This document shows positions 26,035 through 36,032 of a stretch of 64,000 nt of DNA, one piece after another. The stretch spans positions 1,950,501 through 2,014,500 of the forward strand of contig NZ_CP014229.1 in the NCBI RefSeq assembly GCF_001553605.1, in the 5' to 3' direction. The stretch is from Desulfovibrio fairfieldensis. Its GTDB lineage: Bacteria > Desulfobacterota > Desulfovibrionia > Desulfovibrionales > Desulfovibrionaceae. The notes under the pieces are model-generated. The model was not told the origin of the DNA. It did not search any database and saw nothing but the letters and a program-made list of their open reading frames with translations. Numbering within the stretch: position 1 is the first letter of the stretch; every line of letters begins with the position of its first letter. Made by a program: the position numbers and the translations under genes.

Positions 26035-26834
26035 AAAAATTCGCACTGTTGTTGACGGCACTGACGGCGATCTGCGCACTGACGGCCTGCTCCGGCGGGC
26101 GCGCCCAACTGCTGGTAGCCAGCCAGGCCAATGTGAATCCGGATTTTTCGGGCCGCCCTTCGCCGGTGGTGGTCAAGGTCTATGAGCTGCGGCGCGGTCT
26201 GGCCTTCCGCCAGGCCGACTTCCAGAATCTCTTTGACCAGCCCATGCAGACGCTGGGCGCTGACATTCTGGCAGCGGACGAGCTGGTCTTCGTGCCCGGC
26301 GAGGCGCGCTCCATCACCTATCTGCCAGGTCCGGACGCGCGTTTTCTGGGCATTGTGGCCGGATTCCGGCAAATGGACCGCGCCCGCTGGCGCAGCCTGC
26401 GGCCCATCGACGCCGAGGGCAAGAACCTGATCGCCCTGGAACTCAACGACGCCAGCATCATCGTCATCCCCGAATCCAGAGCCAAGGGCTGGGACCCGGA
26501 AGAAGCCCTGAAACAACACGAACCCGAACCGGAGCCGGAACTCCCCGCCGCCCGCACGGCCGTCAGGACTGAGCCCTCGCCGGATCAGACCCTGACCAGC
26601 TACGAGGACGAAACCCCGCCGGCGCCGCCCAGGCCCGCGCCGGAGACGGACCCGGACGTACTGGAGCGGAACCGGCGCATGCCTTCCGAGGACATGGATG
26701 CCGCGCCCGGCATGTCCGAACCCGAGGAGACCCGAGCCGCCGTGAAGGCCGCCGGAACGTCCGACACGCGGCCCCGCTCCCGCCGGGCCGCGCCCGCGCC
26801 CTATGCCGTGCCGCCCATGAAGACGGCCCGCTGA
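26031..26834 (+). CDS. tssJ: T6SS outer-membrane lipoprotein TssJ
   Basis: A 267-residue lipoprotein with signal peptide MKKFALLLTALTAICALTAC and lipidation Cys20. Residues about 25-155 have the TssJ beta-sandwich pattern (PVVVKVYELRRGLAFRQADFQNLF, LVFVPGEARSITYL). Compared with the common 150-180 residues there is a Pro/Glu/Arg-rich extension of about 100 residues, probably disordered in the periplasm. TssJ anchors TssM in the outer membrane. It overlaps tagH by 4 bp. Confidence 0.9.
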   Translation: MKKFALLLTALTAICALTACSGGRAQLLVASQANVNPDFSGRPSPVVVKVYELRRGLAFRQADFQNLFDQPMQTLGADILAADELVFVPGEARSITYLPGPDARFLGIVAGFRQMDRARWRSLRPIDAEGKNLIALELNDASIIVIPESRAKGWDPEEALKQHEPEPEPELPAARTAVRTEPSPDQTLTSYEDETPPAPPRPAPETDPDVLERNRRMPSEDMDAAPGMSEPEETRAAVKAAGTSDTRPRSRRAAPAPYAVPPMKTAR

Positions 26835-26902
26835 GACGCGCGGCAGCCGTGTTGTATTCCGCCAAGGCCGTGAGGCCGGATAGTATCGCAGGAGAATAAG
26901 GC

Positions 26903-28243
26903 ATGCTTCCTGAACGGGTTATCTGGACCGAGGGCATGGGCGTCAGCCCCGTGCATTTTCAGCAGCAGGACCGCCATGTGGACGCCCAGCTGCGCATGCG
27001 CGGGGCCATGCTCAAACCCCATGCCTGGGGTTTCACCGAATTCCTCATTGACGAGCAGTACCTCAACCTCGGCAAGGTGGTGCTCAGCAAGGCGGCGGGC
27101 ATGCTGCCGGACGGCACGCTTTTCGAGATCGGGCACGGTCAGCCGCCCCTTTCCCTGGACATCGTGCCGGGGCTCACCGGCAAGCGGATCATGCTGGCCC
27201 TGCCCATGGCCGTGGAAGGCGGCGCGGAAACCAGGGACGAGGAAACCTCGGGGCTTTCCACCCGCTATATCCGCACGCCCCTGCGCATCCGCGACCACAA
27301 TGCCTACAAGGAAAAGAACAGCAGCGAGACGGGCATCCTCTGCGGACGCTTCGACATGCGCCTGATGTTCGAGGAGGATTCGGATCTCAAGGGCTACGTG
27401 ACCATGCCCGTGGCCCATGTGGTGGAGTGCCGCCAGGACAAGAGCGTGCTTCTGGACAAGGAGTTCATGCCCACCTTTCTGCACCTGGAGGGCTCGCCCA
27501 CGCTCACGGGCTATCTGCGCGAGATCATCGGCCTGCTGACCCACCGGGCCGACCACATCGCCAATCGCGTGAGCAGCGCCGGGCAGACCGGCACCGCCGA
27601 ACTGGGCGATTTCATGCTGTTGCAGTGCCTGAACCGCATGGAACCCCTGTTCCGGCATCTGGACAGGACGCCGGGCCTGCACCCCGAAGAATTTTACCGC
27701 CTGCTGCTGTCGCTGGCGGGCGAGCTGTCCACGTTTTCCGAGCGGGGCAAACGTCCCAACGACCTTGCGGACTATGACCACGGGGCCCAGTACCACTGTT
27801 TCCCCGCGCTCATGGAGCAGGCCCGCTACGCCCTGAGCATGGTGCTGGAGCAGCACGCCGTGCTCCTTTCTTTGCAGCAGCGCAAGAACAACGTCCAGCT
27901 GGCCCCGATCCACGACAAGAACCTGCTCAGCACGGCGCTCTTCGTCCTGGTGGCGCAGGCGGACATGGATCAGGAAAGCCTGCGCGCCCTGCTGCCCAAG
28001 CAGATCAAGATCGGCACGCCCGAAAACATCCGCGAACTGGTCAACACGCATCTGCCGGGCGTGAAAATACATCCCATGCCCGTGGCTCCCCGTCAGATCC
28101 CCTTCCACGCGGGAAAAAGCTATTTCCAGCTGGATTTCACCTCCCAGCAGCGGGCGCAGCTGGAAGCCTCCACCGGCTGCGCCCTGCACGTGTCAGGCAC
28201 GTTCCCGGGGCTCATCCTGCAACTCTGGGCCATCAAGGAGTAA
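26903..28243 (+). CDS. tssK: T6SS baseplate protein TssK
   Basis: A 446-residue TssK of standard length. The N-terminal PERVIWTEGMGVSPVHFQQQDRHVD and the C-terminal QLDFTSQQRAQLEASTGCALHVSG are diagnostic. TssK trimers connect the baseplate wedges to the TssL/TssM membrane complex. A GGAGAATAAGGC leader gives a good ribosome site. tssL begins 3 bp after the stop. Confidence 0.95.
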   Translation: MLPERVIWTEGMGVSPVHFQQQDRHVDAQLRMRGAMLKPHAWGFTEFLIDEQYLNLGKVVLSKAAGMLPDGTLFEIGHGQPPLSLDIVPGLTGKRIMLALPMAVEGGAETRDEETSGLSTRYIRTPLRIRDHNAYKEKNSSETGILCGRFDMRLMFEEDSDLKGYVTMPVAHVVECRQDKSVLLDKEFMPTFLHLEGSPTLTGYLREIIGLLTHRADHIANRVSSAGQTGTAELGDFMLLQCLNRMEPLFRHLDRTPGLHPEEFYRLLLSLAGELSTFSERGKRPNDLADYDHGAQYHCFPALMEQARYALSMVLEQHAVLLSLQQRKNNVQLAPIHDKNLLSTALFVLVAQADMDQESLRALLPKQIKIGTPENIRELVNTHLPGVKIHPMPVAPRQIPFHAGKSYFQLDFTSQQRAQLEASTGCALHVSGTFPGLILQLWAIKE

Positions 28244-28246
28244 AGC

Positions 28247-29254
28247 ATGCCGCAGCAAGCCGCCGCTACCGATCCGGACAAGACCGTGGTGCTTTTTACC
28301 GAGGAGCCGCGTTCCCAAAGCGCCGAACTGCCCTTCACGGCCGTGGCCGTGACCCCCGGCAAGCAGGCCCCGCGCCATGTGCCCTATCTGGCGCAGCAGA
28401 CCTCCTTTGACGAATACACGCCGGGCCTCAACCCCCTGGTCAATGCGGCATCCCATCTGCTGCTGGAAATCGTGCGCCTGCGCGACGCGCGTGAAGCCGA
28501 TCTGGAAGAACTGCGCATCCGCCTGGAAGCTGAAATCCGGGGCTTCAACGCCCAGGCCTCGGCTCTGGGCGTCAGCGAGGCCCAGGTCAATGCCGCGCAA
28601 TACCTGCTCTGCACGGCTCTGGACGAGAGCGTCACCACCTCGGCCATTCCGGGCGCTCAGGGCGACTGGCAGCATCATTCCCTGCTCAGCACCTTTCACC
28701 AGGACACCTGGGGCGGCGAGATATTTTTCGACGTGCTCGGCCGCACCATGGAGCAGCCCGCCAGCAGGCTGTATCTGCTGGAACTGATTTACCTGCTGCT
28801 GAGTCTTGGCTTTGAAGGCAAATACCGTTTGCAGGACCGGGGCCCGCTGGCCCTGGAATCCCTGCGCGACCAGCTCTACAGGCAGATTCGCCTGCTGCGC
28901 GGCGAGCCCAGCCCGGATCTGGCCCAGAAAATCAGCGTGGAGCCGCACAAGAACAAAACCTACGCCTATGTGCCGCTCTGGCTCATCGGGGCCGTGCTGG
29001 TCTTCGGCATTGCCGTCATTTTCTGGGGCTTCTCCCATACGCTGAACGGCAAGGCGGAACCCCTGCTCAGCCAGTTCGCCCGGCATGCCCCGGTTTCCGC
29101 ACCCCTTGCGCCCGACGCGCCCGCGCCGGCCGCTACGGGGGATGCCACGGCGCAAACGGAGACGGCTCCGGCCGCCGTTGAGGACAATGCCGCCGTTCCC
29201 ACCCCGGCCGCGTCCCATGCGCCTGTTACGCCCGCCTCGGAGGTCCGCCCATGA
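28247..29254 (+). CDS. tssL: T6SS inner-membrane protein TssL (DotU/IcmH)
   Basis: A 335-residue DotU-family protein. The cytoplasmic hook domain (about 55-225) shows NPLVNAASHLLLEIVRLR, LCTALDESV and FHQDTWGGEIFF. A single membrane helix, YVPLWLIGAVLVFGIAVIFW, lies at about 243-262. The remaining roughly 70 residues are an Ala/Pro/Thr-rich periplasmic tail without an OmpA-like peptidoglycan-binding domain, so anchoring must come from another protein. Start overlap with tssM is 4 bp (ATGA). Confidence 0.93.
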   Translation: MPQQAAATDPDKTVVLFTEEPRSQSAELPFTAVAVTPGKQAPRHVPYLAQQTSFDEYTPGLNPLVNAASHLLLEIVRLRDAREADLEELRIRLEAEIRGFNAQASALGVSEAQVNAAQYLLCTALDESVTTSAIPGAQGDWQHHSLLSTFHQDTWGGEIFFDVLGRTMEQPASRLYLLELIYLLLSLGFEGKYRLQDRGPLALESLRDQLYRQIRLLRGEPSPDLAQKISVEPHKNKTYAYVPLWLIGAVLVFGIAVIFWGFSHTLNGKAEPLLSQFARHAPVSAPLAPDAPAPAATGDATAQTETAPAAVEDNAAVPTPAASHAPVTPASEVRP

Positions 29255-32200
29255 TCGCCCGCTTTTTCCGCAGCCTTCTGCACGCGCTCAAAACCCCGTG
29301 GGTGCTCGCCCTGGGCCTTGTCCTGCTGCTCATCCTGCTGGTCTGGCTGCTGGGACCGCTGGTGGCCGTGGCGGGATATGTTCCCCTGGAAGGAGTTATT
29401 GCCCGCCTGGTCGCCACGGTGCTGCTTATTTTCTGCTGGGGGCTCTTTGTGGCTCTTTCAGCCTCGCGCCGCCGCAGGAAGGAGCTTGCCGATCCCGACG
29501 CGGCCCGGGCCCACGAACAGGCTGAAGAGCACAAGATGCAGCTGCGCGACGAGCTGCGCCACGTCAGGGAACGCCTGAAGACCGCCGTCAAAACCGTCAC
29601 CACTTCCAATTTTTATGGTCCCAAGGGCCGTTCACGCTACGCCCTGCCCTGGTATCTGCTGCTGGGCAGCGGCAACTGCGGCAAAACTTCGGTGTTGCTC
29701 AATTCCGGCCTCAAGTTCCCGCTCAACGAGCAGGCGGACAGGCACCTCTATCAGCTCAGAGCCACGGAGCACTGCGACGTGCTCTACAGCAACGAGGCCC
29801 TGTTTGTGGACACGCCGGGGGCCTATACCGAAAGCCGCCCGGATTCTCCGGCCCACAAGGTCTGGACCGCCCTGTTGCGCGCCCTGTTCAAAGTGCGCCC
29901 GGCCAGGCCCCTCAACGGAATCATCGTCTGCGTGAGCATGCGCGACATCATCGACAACGACGCGCCCCGGCGCGAACATCTGGCCCGCACCATCCGCCAG
30001 CGGCTCAGCGAAGCCCTCAAGCGCCTGCGCACCTATGTGCCGGTCTACCTTGTCTTTACCAAGTGCGACGCCGTGCCGGGCTTCGCGCAGTTTTTCGCCC
30101 ATCTCTCCCGTGCCGAACGGGAGCAGATCTTCGGCTGCCCGGCCAAGTCCGATGTCATGGAAGCGGGCAGCGTGCGCTCGGAACTCAAGGATCTCATGCA
30201 GACCCTCAACGCCCAGATCGTGACCAAAATCCATCAGGAACGGGACGTCCCCTCGCGCGGCGAAATGTTCCGCTTTCCGCAAGAACTGGCGGCCCTGGGT
30301 TCGCGCATGGAGGAGTTCATCACCGAGGCCTTCGGTCCCTCGCGTTATCACCGTCCGGTCATGTTCCGGGGATTTTTCTTTTCCAGCGCGCTTTCGGCCC
30401 AGGACATCGTGGCCGCCACGGCTCGGGAAGGAGAACTGAGCTACCAGACCGGCTTTAACGCCACGGTGGGCGACTACGCCAAGGGTTTTTTCCTGCTGCG
30501 CCTGCTGGAAGGCCTGATCATTCCCGAAGCGCGCCTGGCCAATGCCGACAAGGAACACATCTGGGCTCTGCGCCTGCGCCGCTATGGGCTGCAGGCGGCA
30601 GCGGCGGCGCTCTTTCTGCTGGCCGGAACCTTTCTCGGGGTGAGTTTCATCAACAATTACTCGCGGGTGGAAACCCTGGACGCGGCCTATGCCGGATTTT
30701 CCGGAGCGCAGAAAAAGGCCCCTCTGGTCAACGAGTCCCGCACGCCCCTGCCGGAGCTGAATATTATCGAGAAGGCCACCTTCGTCTATGACCCGGAGGA
30801 GGATTCAGCCATCGGCTACGGCCTCGGCCTTTACCAGGGGCGCGTTTTCCGGAAATCCACGCAAGAGGCCTACCTGGGCACGCTCAACGCGCGGCTCATG
30901 CCGCCGGTGCGCCAGGCTGCGGCCCGGCGCGTGGAAGCGGCCCTGAACAATCCCATGGAACTCAAAAACGCGCTCAGGGCTTATCTCATGCTCTGCCAGC
31001 CCAAACACATCAACCGTAAATTCCTTGATCCCTGGCTGGCCAATGTCTGGGCCGGGGACTATTCCGGCCAGGCCCCGGTACAGGCGGATCTGCGCCGCCA
31101 TATGGACTATCTTCTGGCGCACGGCATCACGCCCGCCGAGCCCGACGCGGAGCTGGTGGACCGGGCCCGCAAGGCCCTGCTGCGCATTCCTCTGGCGGAA
31201 CTGGCCTACCAGCGCCTGCGCGAGGAAGCCGGGGAAAGCGGCAAACCGCCCTTCACCTTCCGCGCGGCCATCGGCCAGTCGCCTTTCAACGGCGACACCC
31301 AGCCCGTGGACTATCTGTACACGCGCCAGGGCTACGAGGAATACCTCATCCGCCGCTGCCCGGTCATCATCCGCAATCTGACGGGCGAAACCTGGATTTT
31401 CGGCGCTAATCCCATCCTGCTCAGCGCCCTGGACATGAACAACGTCTACAAGGAAGTGCGCACCATGTACTTCCGCGATTATACCAGTTCCTGGAGCCAG
31501 GCCCTCAAAAACCTGAGCGTGCGCATGCCCGCCAGCATGGCCGACGCCCGCAAGCTGGCCGAGGAGCTCACGCCCGGCATGCCCCCGGCCGTGCTGGCGC
31601 TGCGGGAGGTACGCGCCAACACCCGGCTGATCATGGAAAACGTGGAGCCCGGAGCCGTGCAGGCCGCCGCGCAGGAGGAAGGCAAGCGCAAGCTGCAACA
31701 GAAGCTGGCCTCCAAGACCGGCGGCAAGATGGCCCGCGCCCTGACAGAACAGGCGGCCAAGAGCGCCGAGGAGCTGCATCGCGACGTCCTGGAGGCGGCC
31801 CAGCGCGACGCCCAGGCCGTGCGGCAGTATTTTGTGCCCCTGGACAGCCTGCTGGACGAACAGGGCAATCCCGGCCCGGCGCTGCGGGCCGTGCAGGACG
31901 CCATGACCGGAGCCGGGGAATACTTCGCCGGGATCATTTCCAGCGACCAGGGCGAACAGCGCGTGCTGCACGCCTTGCTGGATCTGGCCGACGAGAAAAA
32001 CGACACCCTGCGCAGCCTGGAAAGCGCCGTGGGCCGTCTGCCCGCGCCGGTGCGCGGCTGGTACGCCACCGTGGCCGCTGGCGGTCTGCGCGACATGCTC
32101 AACAGGGGCGCGCGCAGCATTAACCAAGCCTACCAGGAACGGGTCATCGCCCTTTACGACAAGAATCTGAACGCCCGCTATCCCTTTGATCCAGGCGCGT

Positions 32201-32796
32201 CCAGAGACGCCAACCTGGACGATTTCGCCGCCTTCTTCCGCAGCGGCGGCGTGCTGGACAACTTCCACGAAACCTATCTGCGGCCCTTCATCACCCGCAC
32301 GGGCACCCTGCGCCCCATCATGGGCCGGTACATGCCGCTTTCCAGTCAGGCGGTGATCAACCTGCAAAAGGCCAACCGGGTGCAGGAAGCCTTCTTCATG
32401 TCCGGCAGGGAGCTGGGCATCACCTTCCTTATGGAACCCCACGCCCTGGACGCCACGCTCAAGCAGGTCAATCTGCGCGCGGCCGGCAGGCATCTGAGCT
32501 ACATGCACGGCCCGGTGCAGGGGGCCTCGTTTACCTGGCCCTCGGACAGCGCGTCCCAGGCCATGCTGGAAACCATAGACCTGCACGGCATCAGCAGCCA
32601 GACCACAACCCGAGGCGAATGGGCCCTGTTCCGCCTGCTGCGCGGCGGCGGCATCAAGCGCCAGGAGGGCAACACCTGCCTCATCGAAGTGCAGCAGCAG
32701 GGCAAGTGGGCCCAGTTCCTGATCCAGTTCAGAAACAAGATGAATCCCTTTGATCCCAGGGTCTGCACGTTCAACCTGCCGCAATCCCTGCTATAA
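29251..32796 (+). CDS. tssM: T6SS membrane-complex protein TssM (IcmF/VasK)
   Basis: An 1181-residue IcmF protein. Two N-terminal membrane helices (about 16-40 and 50-70) precede a cytoplasmic GTPase-like domain with an intact Walker A at 139-146 (GSGNCGKT). A third helix is at about 448-468, followed by the large periplasmic part that binds TssJ. The segments VDTPGAYTE and VYLVFTKCDAVPGF are standard IcmF motifs. Together with TssJ and TssL it forms the trans-envelope channel. The length is typical. A hairpin follows the stop. Confidence 0.95.
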   Translation: MIARFFRSLLHALKTPWVLALGLVLLLILLVWLLGPLVAVAGYVPLEGVIARLVATVLLIFCWGLFVALSASRRRRKELADPDAARAHEQAEEHKMQLRDELRHVRERLKTAVKTVTTSNFYGPKGRSRYALPWYLLLGSGNCGKTSVLLNSGLKFPLNEQADRHLYQLRATEHCDVLYSNEALFVDTPGAYTESRPDSPAHKVWTALLRALFKVRPARPLNGIIVCVSMRDIIDNDAPRREHLARTIRQRLSEALKRLRTYVPVYLVFTKCDAVPGFAQFFAHLSRAEREQIFGCPAKSDVMEAGSVRSELKDLMQTLNAQIVTKIHQERDVPSRGEMFRFPQELAALGSRMEEFITEAFGPSRYHRPVMFRGFFFSSALSAQDIVAATAREGELSYQTGFNATVGDYAKGFFLLRLLEGLIIPEARLANADKEHIWALRLRRYGLQAAAAALFLLAGTFLGVSFINNYSRVETLDAAYAGFSGAQKKAPLVNESRTPLPELNIIEKATFVYDPEEDSAIGYGLGLYQGRVFRKSTQEAYLGTLNARLMPPVRQAAARRVEAALNNPMELKNALRAYLMLCQPKHINRKFLDPWLANVWAGDYSGQAPVQADLRRHMDYLLAHGITPAEPDAELVDRARKALLRIPLAELAYQRLREEAGESGKPPFTFRAAIGQSPFNGDTQPVDYLYTRQGYEEYLIRRCPVIIRNLTGETWIFGANPILLSALDMNNVYKEVRTMYFRDYTSSWSQALKNLSVRMPASMADARKLAEELTPGMPPAVLALREVRANTRLIMENVEPGAVQAAAQEEGKRKLQQKLASKTGGKMARALTEQAAKSAEELHRDVLEAAQRDAQAVRQYFVPLDSLLDEQGNPGPALRAVQDAMTGAGEYFAGIISSDQGEQRVLHALLDLADEKNDTLRSLESAVGRLPAPVRGWYATVAAGGLRDMLNRGARSINQAYQERVIALYDKNLNARYPFDPGASRDANLDDFAAFFRSGGVLDNFHETYLRPFITRTGTLRPIMGRYMPLSSQAVINLQKANRVQEAFFMSGRELGITFLMEPHALDATLKQVNLRAAGRHLSYMHGPVQGASFTWPSDSASQAMLETIDLHGISSQTTTRGEWALFRLLRGGGIKRQEGNTCLIEVQQQGKWAQFLIQFRNKMNPFDPRVCTFNLPQSLL

Positions 32797-32813
32797 AACC
32801 TTGTTACATGAGC

Positions 32814-32841
32814 CCCCGGCGGAGGTTTTCCTCCGCCGGGG
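32814..32841 (+). terminator. strong hairpin after tssM
   Basis: A perfect 12-bp GC-rich stem (CCCCGGCGGAGG at 32814-32825, complement at 32830-32841) has a TTTT loop. There is no T run afterwards, so it may stabilise the tss mRNA 3' end or attenuate read-through into the transglycosylase gene rather than terminate fully. Confidence 0.5.
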
Positions 32842-32852
32842 CCGGACAGGAC

Positions 32853-33932
32853 ATGAGGAACTTTGCCGCGCGCTTCAGACCGGCCCGCCGGGCCGTCCCC
32901 CGAACGCCCCAGCACGCGGGCCGCGCGCGCTTCTTCCTGCTTGCCGTCTGCCTCTGTCTCGCGGCCTGCCGGGCCCACGGCCCGTCTCTTGATCCTGATC
33001 TGCCCCAGACCCGTGTGGCCTCCATGAGCCGGGTGCTCATTCCGGCCAACGGCGGCCGGACCATCCATGTGCCGCGCTTCATGGGGGACGCCCACGCCCT
33101 GTGGAGCCCGCTGCGCCGCACGGAGCGGGCCGCCGTGGTGGATTACGCGTCCCTGAGCGCGGAGGTCCGGCTGGATGTCTGGACCCCGCACGCCGAGGAA
33201 ACCACGGTGCGCCGCTATCTGCACCGGCTGCTGGAAGAACGGCGGAGCACCACGGATCATGTGCTGCGCCGGGCGCGGCGCTATCTGCCCGTGGCTCTTG
33301 AAGGCATGCAACGGCAGGGCCTGCCCGCCGAACTGGCCTGCCTGCCCCTGGTGGAAAGCGCTTTTGAGCCGCGCTGCGTCTCCTCGGCGGGCGCGGCGGG
33401 GCTGTGGCAACTGATGCCGCAGACGGCCCGGCGTTTCGGGCTTACGGTGAGCAAAGAAAAGGACGAGCGTTTCGACGTGGAAAAATCCACCGTTGCGGCC
33501 GCCCGTTATCTGGCCTACCTCCATGGACTTTTCCGTGACTGGCCCCTGGCCCTGGCCGCGTATAACTGCGGCGAGGGCGCCATGCAAAAGGCCGTGCGCC
33601 GTTACGGCGACAGCCTTGAGGAAATCACCCGCAAATGCCGGAACGACGACCCGGCCGCCCAGGCCCTGCGGGAAGAGACATTGCGCTTTGTGCCGCAATT
33701 CGCGGCGGCCGTGCTGGTTCTGGGCAAAAGCCCCGAACTGGGCCTGAATGAAAAAACCTTTCTGCCCCTGCAAGCGGCCGGAGCAGCGCCCATGGGAAAA
33801 AGCATCAAAAAGGACACGCGAGGAGACAGAGCACGCAACAGGCCGGAAAACCGCCGCCTGGCCATGCAAGGCAGCTACGACGCCCCTGCCGGGACGCCGC
33901 GGGCCCTGCCCCGCATATCCCGCATACCCTGA
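32853..33932 (+). CDS. lytic transglycosylase lipoprotein, T6SS-linked
   Basis: About 359 residues. A basic N-terminus leads into ARFFLLAVCLCLAAC, a signal peptide with a lipidation Cys. The SLT/MltD-type domain shows LACLPLVESAFEPRCVSSAGAAGLWQ with the catalytic Glu, LMPQTARRFGL, and AAYNCGEGAMQKAVRRYG. Such enzymes cut peptidoglycan strands and can open the wall for the T6SS envelope complex. The ATG at 32853 (GGACAGG upstream) is preferred, because the ATG at 32808 would place the tssM hairpin inside the coding region. It is the last gene of the structural operon. Confidence 0.85.
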   Translation: MRNFAARFRPARRAVPRTPQHAGRARFFLLAVCLCLAACRAHGPSLDPDLPQTRVASMSRVLIPANGGRTIHVPRFMGDAHALWSPLRRTERAAVVDYASLSAEVRLDVWTPHAEETTVRRYLHRLLEERRSTTDHVLRRARRYLPVALEGMQRQGLPAELACLPLVESAFEPRCVSSAGAAGLWQLMPQTARRFGLTVSKEKDERFDVEKSTVAAARYLAYLHGLFRDWPLALAAYNCGEGAMQKAVRRYGDSLEEITRKCRNDDPAAQALREETLRFVPQFAAAVLVLGKSPELGLNEKTFLPLQAAGAAPMGKSIKKDTRGDRARNRPENRRLAMQGSYDAPAGTPRALPRISRIP

Positions 33933-33989
33933 CCATGCCCGGCCTGAGTATGCGGCATAATTTATAGTTTATTAAATATGGATATCGCC

Positions 33990-36029
33990 ATGACCCAGAT
34001 GCCTGCCGCCAACGCCTCCTGGTTCAACTTCACCGCCCAGAGCGGCGACTTCGGCGTGTACGCCTTCTCGGGCTTTGAGGAGGTCTGCAAGCCGTATGAG
34101 TTCAGCATTGAGCTGGTCAGCCGCTCGGCCAACGTGGACCTTACCGCCCTGCTGGGCACCCCGGCCTGCCTTTCCATTGCCGACCGCAGCGGCGGCGAGC
34201 GCCTGGTCCACGGCCTGATCCGGGAGATGGAGCAACTCCACACCGCCAACCGTTTCACCCACTACCGCTGCTCCCTGGTGCCGCGCCTCTGGTTTCTGGG
34301 CCAGATCCGCGACCACCGCATCTTCCAGAATCTCTCAGTGGTGGAAATCATCCAGCAAATCCTCAAGGAACAGGGCTTCACCGGCGATGCCGCTTCCTTC
34401 AAGCTCTGCTATGCCTACGAGCCGCGCGAATACTGCGTGCAGTACGGCGAAACGGACCTGCACTTCATTACCCGCCTGTGCGAGGAAGAAGGCATTTATT
34501 TCTACTTTGAGCACAAGGCCGATGCCCATTGCCTCTGCCTCTGCGACCGCGAGGGCGGCCCCAAAATCCCCGGCCAGAGCGATCTGCGCTTTTTCCCCGG
34601 CTCGGGCCAGCGCCCGGATACGGCGGTCATCAACCGCCTGGCCCTGCACGAAAGCGTCAACAGCAATGCCGCCGCCTACCGCGAATGGAACTTCCGGAAG
34701 CCCCGCCTGGACCTGGAAGTCAGCGACCACGAAAGCGAACAGGACAAGGCTCCGGCTCCGCCCGGCATGTTGCTGGAACAGTATGCCTACCCGCATCTCT
34801 ACCAGTTGCGCAAACCCGGCGAGCGCTACGCCAAGCTCCGGTTGTCGCGCCAGTTGACCTTCCGGCAGTGGATCGACTGCACTTCGGACGTGGCCCGTTT
34901 TCTGCCCAGCTATGTTTTCAGCATTGACGATCACCCGCGCGAGGCCCTTAACGCGCGCTGGTGGGTGGTGGCCGTGCGCCACGAAGGGCGGCAGCCCGGC
35001 GTGCTGGAGCACGAGGCCCCGGACGGGCGCGGCCTGCACTATGCCTCGCGGGTCACGGCCATTCCGGAGATGACCCGTTTTATCCCGGCCCCGGAACATC
35101 CCAAAAACCTGATTCTCGACAAGCAGACGGCCCATGTCACCGGCCCCAAGGGCGAGGAAATCCATCCGGACAAGTACGGCCGCGTGAAGGTGCAGTTTCA
35201 CTGGGACCGCGAAGGCCAGTACAATGAAAAGACCTCCTGTTGGGTCCGCGCTTCTCAGGAATGGGCGGGCGGCAAATACGGCACCATGGCTATCCCGCGC
35301 ATCGGCCACGAGGTCGTGGTCTCTTTTCTGGAAGGCGACCCGGACCGCCCCTTGATCACGGGCCGCGTCTACCATGAGCTGAACATGCCGCCCTACGAGC
35401 TGCCCGCGCACAAGACGCGCACGGTGTTCAAATCCATGAGCACGCCGGGAGCCGAAGGCGAGGCGCGCGGCTTCAACGAATTTCGGGTGGAGGACAAAAA
35501 AGGCCGGGAAGAAATCTACGCGCATGCGGAAAAGGACGTGAACGCCCACGTCAAGAACGACTGGAAAGAGCACATCCTGCACGACCGGCACCGCACCGTG
35601 GACAACTTCACCTACGCCCTGACCAGGGGCGAAACCCACGAAACGCTCAAACAGCCGCGCAAAACCGAGCTGTTTGCCAACGACAACCGCACCGTGCATG
35701 CGGACAGCCATACTCAAGTGGACGGCAAATGGCTGGGCAAGGCCGGTACGGAAATCCATCTGGAGGGCGGCCTCAAGATCGTCCTGGAGGCCGGGGCCGA
35801 GCTGACCCTCAAGGCCGGAGGAAGCTGGCTGACCATCAACGGCGCGGGCGTCAGCGCGGACGGCGCGGCCGTCTGCCTCAACTCCGGCGGCGGCCCTGGC
35901 GACGGCACGCCCGCAGACCCCCTGCTGCCGGAAGGGAGCGTAGTGCCGGATGTGCCGCCACCGCCCAAAGCAGGGTGCCTTGGCGTCGCGGCACAGAATA
36001 AAAAGGCGCTTTGCCTGCAAGGAGAATGA
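33990..36029 (+). CDS. vgrG: VgrG spike protein (TssI), copy 2
   Basis: A 679-residue VgrG nearly identical to copy 1 over gp27 and gp5 parts, with substitutions and one small length change near residue 250 (SDHESEQ region). The C-terminal 45 residues (about LPEGSVVPDVPPPPKAG) differ from copy 1. The start is placed at 33990, matching copy 1; an in-frame ATG at 33978 would add four residues. The upstream gap is short and AT-rich (TTTATAGTTTATTAAATATGG) without a sigma-54 element, so expression may differ from that of copy 1. It heads the second effector cassette. Confidence 0.95.
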   Translation: MTQMPAANASWFNFTAQSGDFGVYAFSGFEEVCKPYEFSIELVSRSANVDLTALLGTPACLSIADRSGGERLVHGLIREMEQLHTANRFTHYRCSLVPRLWFLGQIRDHRIFQNLSVVEIIQQILKEQGFTGDAASFKLCYAYEPREYCVQYGETDLHFITRLCEEEGIYFYFEHKADAHCLCLCDREGGPKIPGQSDLRFFPGSGQRPDTAVINRLALHESVNSNAAAYREWNFRKPRLDLEVSDHESEQDKAPAPPGMLLEQYAYPHLYQLRKPGERYAKLRLSRQLTFRQWIDCTSDVARFLPSYVFSIDDHPREALNARWWVVAVRHEGRQPGVLEHEAPDGRGLHYASRVTAIPEMTRFIPAPEHPKNLILDKQTAHVTGPKGEEIHPDKYGRVKVQFHWDREGQYNEKTSCWVRASQEWAGGKYGTMAIPRIGHEVVVSFLEGDPDRPLITGRVYHELNMPPYELPAHKTRTVFKSMSTPGAEGEARGFNEFRVEDKKGREEIYAHAEKDVNAHVKNDWKEHILHDRHRTVDNFTYALTRGETHETLKQPRKTELFANDNRTVHADSHTQVDGKWLGKAGTEIHLEGGLKIVLEAGAELTLKAGGSWLTINGAGVSADGAAVCLNSGGGPGDGTPADPLLPEGSVVPDVPPPPKAGCLGVAAQNKKALCLQGE

Positions 36030-36032
36030 CAA

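Noticed and set aside
33938-33951. Possible sigma-54 element before vgrG copy 2
   Set aside because: GG and GC are separated by nine bases instead of ten, and the flanking bases do not fit.
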